The position numbers and the translations under genes were made by a program. From RBG-16-66-20 sp036560705 (lineage in GTDB: Bacteria; Pseudomonadota; Gammaproteobacteria; Burkholderiales; SG8-39): DNA of 64,000 bases. The DNA lies in NCBI GenBank assembly GCA_036560705.1, contig DATBQR010000109.1, positions 21,315-85,314 of the forward strand. The letters are read 5' to 3'. Shown here piece after piece: positions 57,998 to 64,000 of this stretch; position 1 is the first letter of the stretch; each line of letters opens with the position of its first letter. The notes under the pieces are model-generated. The model worked only from the letters and a program-made list of their open reading frames with translations, did no database searches and was not told the DNA's origin.

Positions 57998-59071
57998 ATG
58001 AGATTTTCATATCGTTTTGTACTGTCGTTCGTCGCCGTTCTGCTGTGCACCGCGCTGTCCGCATTGTCCGCGCATGCCGCGGACTACCCCGCGCCGAAGG
58101 AAGGCGACTGGGTGGCGAAGGATTTCCGCTTCCATACCGGCGAGGTGCTGCCCGAGGTGCGGCTGCATTACACGACCATCGGCGCGCCCGGCGGCGAGCC
58201 GGTGCTGGTGCTGCACGGCACCGGCGGCTCCGGCGCCAGCATGCTGGGCGCGGACTTCGCCGGCGAACTGTTCGGCCCCGGGCAGCCGCTCGACGCGAGC
58301 CGCTACTACATCATCCTGCCGGATGCGCTGGGCGCCGGGAAATCCACCCGGCCCTCCGACGGCCTGCGCGCGAAATTCCCGCGCTACGACTACGACGACA
58401 TGGTGCTCGCGCAGTACCGCCTGCTGACCGAGGGCCTCGGCGTGAAGCACCTGCGCCTGGTCATCGGCAATTCCATGGGCGGCATGCAGACCTGGATGTG
58501 GGGCTCGCGCTACGCGGACTTCATGGACGCGCTGGTGCCGATGGCCTGCCTGCCGACGGCGATGTCCGGCCGCAACTACCTGCTGCGCAGGATGCTGACG
58601 CAGTCCATCCGCAACGATCCGGAGTGGCTGGGCGGCGACTACACCGCGCAGCCGAAGAACATGCAGACGCACCTGCTCACCTACAGCCTGGCGACCATCG
58701 GCGGCAACTGGGGGCTGTACAAGCGCGCGCCCTCGCACGAGGCGGGCGACAAGCTGATCGCCGCGGCGCTGGCGCAGCCCTACAAGGGCGACGCCAACGA
58801 CACCCTGTTCCAGTGGGAATCCTCCGCCGACTACGATCCGTCGCCCGGCCTGGAGCGCATCCGGGCGATGCTGGTGGCGATCAATTCCTCGGACGACGAG
58901 CGCAACCCGCCCGAGCTCGGCGTCATGGAGCGCGAGATCAAGCGCGTGAAGAACGGCCGCTACGTGCTGATCCCCGGCGGCCCCGACACGCGCGGCCACG
59001 GCACCACCGCCCTGGCCCGGCTGTGGAAGCAGAACCTCGCGGAACTGCTGCAGCAGGCGCCCCGTCGGTAG
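57998..59071 (+). CDS. Exported alpha/beta hydrolase, homoserine acetyltransferase-like
   Basis: A 357-aa protein with an export signal (to about 27, SALSAHAA). The fold follows the MetX pattern: VRLHYTTIGAPGGEPVLVLH, LPDALGAGKSTRPSDGLR, the nucleophile VIGNSMGGMQTWMW and GPDTRGHGTTA with the histidine. MetX itself is cytosolic, so this exported form is probably a hydrolase instead of an acetyltransferase. The ATG has a GGGAGGG site; the upstream ATG lacks it. Confidence 0.85.
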   Translation: MRFSYRFVLSFVAVLLCTALSALSAHAADYPAPKEGDWVAKDFRFHTGEVLPEVRLHYTTIGAPGGEPVLVLHGTGGSGASMLGADFAGELFGPGQPLDASRYYIILPDALGAGKSTRPSDGLRAKFPRYDYDDMVLAQYRLLTEGLGVKHLRLVIGNSMGGMQTWMWGSRYADFMDALVPMACLPTAMSGRNYLLRRMLTQSIRNDPEWLGGDYTAQPKNMQTHLLTYSLATIGGNWGLYKRAPSHEAGDKLIAAALAQPYKGDANDTLFQWESSADYDPSPGLERIRAMLVAINSSDDERNPPELGVMEREIKRVKNGRYVLIPGGPDTRGHGTTALARLWKQNLAELLQQAPRR

Positions 59072-59130
59072 TGGAATAGACTAGCCTCACCGCTGTTTAC
59101 CATTCGGACAACCACCAGGAGGAAAAGAAT

Positions 59131-59556
59131 ATGAATGCATTCAATCGGATGAAGGTTCTCGGCGGCACGGCGATCCTCGTGCTCGCGGGCTGCGCGATGA
59201 TGTCGGGCGCCAAGCAGGTCAACGTTTCCCTGAGCGGCGCCGAACAGGTCCCGCCGGTGGCCACCTCGGCCAGCGGCCAGGGGTCGATCACGGTCAATGA
59301 AGACCACAGCGTGAGCGGCAGCGTGACGATCGCGGGCTTCGCGCCGGTGGCGGCGCACATCCACGTCGGCGCGCGCGGCGCGAACGGGCCGGTGGCGATC
59401 GGGCTGACCAAGTCCTCCGACACCGTGTGGATGATCCCGGCCGGCGCCAAGTTCAACGACGACCAGTACAAGGCGTTCCTCGCCGGCAACACCTACCTCA
59501 ACTTCCACACCCCCGCGCACAAGGGCGGCGAGATCCGCGGCCAGCTGCAGCCGTAA
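59131..59556 (+). CDS. CHRD-domain lipoprotein
   Basis: A 141-aa lipoprotein (lipobox VLAGC at C21) with a CHRD domain at about 28-140: VSLSGAEQVPPVATSASGQG, AHIHVGARGANGPVAIGLT and FHTPAHKGGEIRGQLQP. CHRD domains are found in chordin and in bacterial surface proteins; the function is unknown, though histidines could bind metals. An AGGAGG site precedes the ATG. Confidence 0.92.
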   Translation: MNAFNRMKVLGGTAILVLAGCAMMSGAKQVNVSLSGAEQVPPVATSASGQGSITVNEDHSVSGSVTIAGFAPVAAHIHVGARGANGPVAIGLTKSSDTVWMIPAGAKFNDDQYKAFLAGNTYLNFHTPAHKGGEIRGQLQP

Positions 59557-59568
59557 GGCGGCCCGCGG

Positions 59569-61374
59569 TCAGGCGCGCTGCTCCCTCTCGAGCAGCGCGC
59601 CCAGCTCCTCGAAGGGGAGCGGTTTGCTGTACAGGTAGCCCTGGAATTCGTCGCAGCGCAGCAGCCGCAGCGTTTTCGCCTGCGGCTCGGCGTCCACGCC
59701 CTCGGCGATGACCTTCAGCTTGAGCGAGCGCGCGAGCGTGATGATGGTCTGCACCAGCGTCATGGCGGCGGGATCGTCCAGCATGGTGACGATGAAGGAG
59801 CGGTCGATCTTGAGCGCCTGCGCCGGCAGCCGCGCGAGGTAGGCGAGCGAGGAGTAGCCGGTGCCGAAATCGTCGATGGCGACGCTCATGCCGAGCGCGC
59901 GCACCTGCTCCAGCTTGCGGATGGTGCCCTCGATGTCCTCCATGATCAGGCTCTCGGTGATTTCCAGGTCCAGCCCCGCCGGGGCGCCGCCGCCCGCCGC
60001 CGCCTCCACCGAGGCGAGGAAATCCTTGCGGCGCAGCTGGATCGGCGACACGTTCACCGCCACGCGCGGCGCTGCGAGGCCCGCCGCGCGCCAGCGGCGG
60101 TGGTCGGCCGCCGCCTGGCGCAGCGCCCAGGCGCCCGCCTCCAGGATCAGCCCGGTTTCCTCCATGAGCGGGATGAACTTCATCGGCGGCACCAGCCCGA
60201 GCTCCGGGCTCTGCCAGCGGATCAGCGCCTCGACGCCGGCGATGCGCCGCGTCTCGATGTCCACCTTCGGCTGGTAGTGCAGCACGAACTCGCCGTTCTT
60301 CAGCGCCTGGCGCAGCTTGTTCTCCAGCGTGAGCGCCGCCGCGGTGCGCTCGGTCATCGCCTGCGCGTAGAACACGAAGGGCTCGCCCCGGTCCTTGCTC
60401 CGCCGCAGCGCGGCCTCGGCGTGCTTCAGCAGCGTCTCGGCGTCGGCGCCGTCGCTCGGGTAGAGCGCGATGCCGGCCTTGGCCGAGGTGCGCAGCTCGC
60501 TGCCGTCCAGCGCGAACGCCTCGCTGAAGCACTCGTGCGTCAACGCCTGCACCCGGCGGCCCGCCTGCGAGCGCCCCTTCACCGGCCGCAGCAACACGGC
60601 GAACTGGTCCGGGCCGATGCGCGCGATCTCGGTGCGGCCGGCCGAGCGCGCGAGCCGGCAGGCCGCCTGCACGAGCAGCGCGTCGCCCGCCGCGCGGCCG
60701 AGCGATTCGTTGACGGTGCGAAAGCGCTCGAGGTCCACCAGCGCGATGGAAAATTTGCCGCCCGCCTGCGCCGCTTCGCGCAGCGACTGGTCCAGGTGCT
60801 CGAGGAACCGCGTGCGGTTGGCAAGGCCCGTCAGCGGGTCGTAGCGCGCCAGCAGGTCGATCTCGCGCTGCCGCAGCTCGAGCTCGGCGACGGTCTCGCG
60901 CAGCGAACGGAAAGTGTCGGCCTGGATCGCCGCCAGGCGCACCACCTGGCCGAGCGCCTGCCGGTTGAGCCGGCTCTTGTGCAGGAAATCGTAGGCGCCG
61001 CGCTCCAGCGCCGCGTCGCGGAACACCTGCTCTTCTTCCGAGGTCAGCACCACCACCAGGCGGTCGGTCGCCTCGAGCAGGCGGTCCAGCGTGTTGAAGC
61101 CGTCGGAGTCCGGCAGGTTCAGGTCGGCGATGATCAGGTCATACGTGCCGCCGATGCCGCCGATGCCGCCGGCGCCCCCGGCGAGCTTCTCCAGCGCCGC
61201 GCCCAGCGAAGCCGCCCACTCGACGGTCGCCGCCGGCGCGACGGCGGCGAGATAGCCCTTGACGATCTCGGCCGTGGCCGCCATGTCCTCGAGCAGCAGG
61301 ATGCGGATGCGCGCGTGCGCTGCGCCGCGCTGGATTGCCGCGGCCGGCCGCATGCGGGGTAAGGCAGGCGCCAT
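59569..61374 (-). CDS. REC-GGDEF(degenerate)-EAL signalling protein
   Basis: A 601-aa cytosolic protein. Residues 24-145 are a receiver (E29, D30, phosphoacceptor D84, K133) with a Gly-rich insertion at about 67-76. Residues 176-335 are a GGDEF domain with active site GPDQF (254-258), so diguanylate cyclase activity is unlikely. Residues 346-595 are an EAL domain with E382 in EALIRW, N441, E471, D501-D502, K522 and E558, so cyclic-di-GMP phosphodiesterase activity is likely. I chose the ATG at MAPALPRMRP; the longer frame has poor codon use. Confidence 0.92.
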   Translation of the reverse strand: MAPALPRMRPAAAIQRGAAHARIRILLLEDMAATAEIVKGYLAAVAPAATVEWAASLGAALEKLAGGAGGIGGIGGTYDLIIADLNLPDSDGFNTLDRLLEATDRLVVVLTSEEEQVFRDAALERGAYDFLHKSRLNRQALGQVVRLAAIQADTFRSLRETVAELELRQREIDLLARYDPLTGLANRTRFLEHLDQSLREAAQAGGKFSIALVDLERFRTVNESLGRAAGDALLVQAACRLARSAGRTEIARIGPDQFAVLLRPVKGRSQAGRRVQALTHECFSEAFALDGSELRTSAKAGIALYPSDGADAETLLKHAEAALRRSKDRGEPFVFYAQAMTERTAAALTLENKLRQALKNGEFVLHYQPKVDIETRRIAGVEALIRWQSPELGLVPPMKFIPLMEETGLILEAGAWALRQAAADHRRWRAAGLAAPRVAVNVSPIQLRRKDFLASVEAAAGGGAPAGLDLEITESLIMEDIEGTIRKLEQVRALGMSVAIDDFGTGYSSLAYLARLPAQALKIDRSFIVTMLDDPAAMTLVQTIITLARSLKLKVIAEGVDAEPQAKTLRLLRCDEFQGYLYSKPLPFEELGALLEREQRA

Positions 61375-61503
61375 GCTCTGACTTTTTATGTCCGGTTGCC
61401 GGATTGCCGCGCGATGATACGCGCCGGCGCGGCGCCAGTCTGTGCGGTTCTGCAAACAACCCGCGGCGTTAGCTATTTGTCCGACTTCGCTCTCTTTGTC
61501 CGA

Positions 61504-62241
61504 TCAGGCCGGCGCGGACGAATCCACGAACGGCCCGATCTTCGCGCGCGCGAACGCGGGGCGCGCCTGGATTTCCCGCCACCACTCCGCCGCGCGCGGA
61601 TGCTTCGCGGCGGTCACCTCGGCGGGCGCGATTTCCTCCTCGATGCGCTTGACGAACGGCACCTGCGCGATGTCGGCGATGGAATAGCGCGCGCCGGCGA
61701 GCCAGGCGTCGGCGCGTAGGGTTTCCTCCATGCGGTCCAGCATCTCGACCAGCCTGGCGCGCGCCGCCGCGCGCTCCTCCTCGGTGTACGGCTGGCGCGC
61801 GACGCGGCGCCAGGCCTCCTGCCGCTCCTTGCTGGGGATTTTCTTCAGCCGCTCGGCGAGCTCCGCGTCGGACCACTGCGAGGCCATCTTCTGGTAGTGG
61901 TGCCGCCAGTTGAAGACGATCAGGTTGCCGATGCGCTCGTCGGCGTAGCGGATCCAGTTGCGCATGGTGGCGCGGCCGTAGGCGTCCGCCGGCCGCAGCG
62001 GCGGCTCGGGGTAGACCTCGTCGAGGTATTCGCAGATGGTGCCGCTCTCGTAGAGCGGCCGGCCGTCGTGCACCAGCGTGGGGATCACGCCGTTCGGATT
62101 GATCTTCAGGTATTCCGGCGAGTGGTGCTCGCCTTTCGCCAGGTCGACGGGATGGCTCTCGTAGGCGAGGCCCTTCTCCTCCAGGCAGAGGCGCACGCGG
62201 CGCGAGGCGCTCGAGCGCCAGCCATGGTGCAGGATCAGCAT
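61504..62241 (-). CDS. Glutathione S-transferase family protein
   Basis: A 245-aa protein with a thioredoxin-like N-terminal part (LILHHGWRSSASRRVRLCLE, INPNGVIPTLVHDGRPLYES) and a helical C-terminal part (WLAGARYSIADIAQVPFVKR). The SSASRR segment fits the catalytic serine of beta- or tau-like GSTs. It probably detoxifies or acts in aromatic breakdown. Three 11-bp repeats lie 25 nt upstream of its start. Confidence 0.92.
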   Translation of the reverse strand: MLILHHGWRSSASRRVRLCLEEKGLAYESHPVDLAKGEHHSPEYLKINPNGVIPTLVHDGRPLYESGTICEYLDEVYPEPPLRPADAYGRATMRNWIRYADERIGNLIVFNWRHHYQKMASQWSDAELAERLKKIPSKERQEAWRRVARQPYTEEERAAARARLVEMLDRMEETLRADAWLAGARYSIADIAQVPFVKRIEEEIAPAEVTAAKHPRAAEWWREIQARPAFARAKIGPFVDSSAPA

Positions 62242-62265
62242 CGCCCAGGTTTCATTCAGGCGTCC

Positions 62266-62298
62266 AGGTTACGTGCAGGCAACGTGCAGGTAACGTGC
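62266..62298. repeat. Three tandem 11-bp repeats upstream of the GST gene
   Basis: AGGTTACGTGC, AGGCAACGTGC and AGGTAACGTGC follow one another without gaps (62266, 62277, 62288). The period equals one helical turn, so the same face of the helix is presented three times. It lies in the 328-nt gap between the GST gene and the next gene, which otherwise has only a small reading frame. Confidence 0.6.
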
Positions 62299-62364
62299 GC
62301 CCCGTTTCCTGATGTTTTTTCCATGCTTGTGCATTATCGCTTCCTTAGGCGCCCAATGCGCTGC

Positions 62365-62481
62365 ATGAAGATCCGCGACGGCAGCGACTACTTCAAACGC
62401 TGCAGCGAGAAGACGCGGCAGGTCGCCGGCGGCGAAGTCACCGTGTCGCCGCTCGACATCGTCGCCGAGACGGGACAGTGA
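62365..62481 (+). CDS. Possible small protein, 38 aa
   Basis: The frame reads MKIRDGSDYFKRCSEKTRQV and continues to AETGQ. Almost every third codon position is G or C, as in real genes here. No ribosome site is seen; an in-frame ATG three codons upstream is an alternative. It may be a small protein or the remnant of a larger gene. Confidence 0.35.
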   Translation: MKIRDGSDYFKRCSEKTRQVAGGEVTVSPLDIVAETGQ

Positions 62482-62557
62482 AAGCTTCGCGCAAGCCGGG
62501 AAACATTTCGTAACGATTTTTCCGGGCATTTGTCACGCGGGCGCAAGATTCGCGGCG

Positions 62558-62563
62558 TAGGAT
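62558..62563 (+). promoter_or_regulatory. -10 box of the 100-aa gene, leaderless
   Basis: TAGGAT stands 6 nt before the ATG, giving the same geometry as other leaderless genes in the window. Confidence 0.35.
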
Positions 62564-62569
62564 GGCCGC

Positions 62570-62872
62570 ATGATGAATGCCGTCGAACTGATCCGCAACG
62601 CCAATTCGGCCCCCGAGGTTCTCTCCGCGCTCTCCGTGTACGTCGAGTCGCTGCGCCACGTGCCGGTGATCCCGCACGAGTGCCTGCGGCTGCCCCTCGA
62701 GGGCGAAGCCGACGTCAGCCAGCGCATGATGGCGCTGGTCGCGGTGGTCAACCTCACCTCGCAGAACCTGCGCGACCAGGATTGCAACGTCGCCAAGCGC
62801 GCCCTGCAGGTGTTCGCCGCCGCCACCTGGCGCCTGCGCTCGCGCGGGAAGCAGGACTCCATCCCCAGCTAG
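62570..62872 (+). CDS. Small hypothetical protein
   Basis: A 100-aa soluble protein, mostly helical (VELIRNANSAPEVLSALSVY, MALVAVVNLTSQNLRDQDCN, ALQVFAAATWRLRSRGKQDS). No family was recognised. Its codon use is normal. A second ATG directly follows the first. TAGGAT 6 nt upstream suggests a leaderless message. The function is unknown. Confidence 0.65.
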   Translation: MMNAVELIRNANSAPEVLSALSVYVESLRHVPVIPHECLRLPLEGEADVSQRMMALVAVVNLTSQNLRDQDCNVAKRALQVFAAATWRLRSRGKQDSIPS

Positions 62873-62920
62873 CGGGGGCGGGCGGGGGTTCGCCCGGGTT
62901 GCAGCGCGTTTCGCGCCCCG

Positions 62921-63349
62921 CTAGGGCGCGGCGTTCAGCCTGGCGATCACCTTGCCGGTGATGTCGATGCGCGGGCTGGCGTAGGTCGCCTCGAGGAACA
63001 CCGCGTCGAGGTTCTCTTCCTCGGCGACGCGCTTGATCATGGCGTTGGCCTTGGCGACGATGTCCTTCAGCAGGTCGTCGCGCTTCTGGTTCATGTCCTC
63101 GACGAGAGCCTCCCTGCGCCGGTCCACCTCGTTGGCCGGCCCCTTGAGGATCTCCGCCTCGCGCCTCTTGTATTCGCTCTCGAGGTCCTCCTTCACCTTC
63201 ACCGCCGCGCGCGCCTCGCGCATCACGCGCTCCGTGCTCACGAAACCGACCTTGTAGGACGGCTGCGAAGAGCGCGACGGCGCCTGCTGCGCCAATGCGG
63301 CGGCCGGGAGAACGACCGCGAATATCAGGAAAAATCTGGAAAGGTTCAT
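62921..63349 (-). CDS. OmpH/Skp-family periplasmic chaperone-like protein
   Basis: A 142-aa protein with a signal (to about 20, AAALAQ), then YKVGFVSTERVMREARAAVK, a charged coiled segment (KEDLESEYKRREAEILKGPA) and IDITGKVIARLN at the end, which is the Skp/OmpH pattern. Skp is 140-160 residues after cleavage, so this is short. TATAGT, overlapping the stop of the ABC-F gene, is 7 nt before the ATG. Confidence 0.85.
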   Translation of the reverse strand: MNLSRFFLIFAVVLPAAALAQQAPSRSSQPSYKVGFVSTERVMREARAAVKVKEDLESEYKRREAEILKGPANEVDRRREALVEDMNQKRDDLLKDIVAKANAMIKRVAEEENLDAVFLEATYASPRIDITGKVIARLNAAP

Positions 63350-63357
63350 CGGCGTAA

Positions 63358-64000
<643 letters not shown>

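Overview
The window is a high-GC, gene-dense stretch of a betaproteobacterial chromosome, most probably Burkholderiales or a close relative. The reasons are four orphan Bug-type receptors of the tripartite tricarboxylate transporter (TTT) family, a PA2779-like protein, an AcrAB/NodT-type efflux operon, a LemA/GIDE pair, and codon third positions that are almost all G or C. Protein-family calls rest on motifs read by eye; no database search was possible. I saw no tRNA, rRNA, CRISPR array, prophage or intact insertion sequence.

Layout. 1-7.4 kb: end of a Bug receptor gene, methionine sulfoxide reductase msrB, and a minus-strand tripartite RND efflux operon (lipoprotein adaptor, RND pump, NodT outer-membrane factor) with an MlaF-like ATPase as fourth cistron. 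7.5-13.6 kb: a nine-gene minus-strand operon headed by an ArsR-type regulator, with three SRPBCC/AHSA1 proteins, a VOC protein, DUF1428, DUF899 and two MFS transporters. 13.6-19 kb: SrkA kinase, a membrane spermidine-synthase-like protein, another AHSA1 protein, a phosphatase and a DMT transporter. 19-22.7 kb: a DUF560 (Slam-like) outer-membrane barrel with TPRs, followed 10 nt later by a large exported FecR-domain protein with two tandem copies of a glycine-rich beta module. This looks like a type XI-like secretion pair and is the most interesting locus here.

22.7-37.7 kb is catabolic. It holds SDR dehydrogenases, a MaoC hydratase, enoyl-CoA hydratase, an orphan molybdopterin hydroxylase subunit, a TauD/TfdA dioxygenase, an ACMSD-like amidohydrolase and two Bug receptors, which suggests use of environmental organic acids or aromatics. 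37.7-45 kb has a Ser/Thr kinase fused to a cyclic-nucleotide-binding domain, MAPEG, several small exported or lipoprotein genes, a long MipA/OmpV-type barrel and an M81 (MlrC-like) peptidase. 45-50 kb has a leaderless-of-signal NMT1/SsuA-type binding protein translationally coupled to a double cyclic-nucleotide-binding protein, a CMD-family protein, another Bug receptor and an exported metallo-hydrolase. 50-64 kb has a rhomboid protease, DinB, MgtC/DUF4010, an MFS carrier, a stand-alone receiver protein, an acyltransferase-like hydrolase, a CHRD lipoprotein, a REC-GGDEF-EAL protein, a GST, a Skp-like chaperone and the end of a YbiT-like ABC-F gene.

A window-wide pattern deserves attention. 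Many genes lacking a Shine-Dalgarno sequence have a TAnnnT box (often TAGAAT or TAGACT) exactly 6-7 nt before the start codon, so the expected transcription start falls on the start codon itself. This predicts widespread leaderless mRNAs, including those for ArsR, SrkA, the TauD homologue, MlrC, the receiver protein and the MFS carrier.
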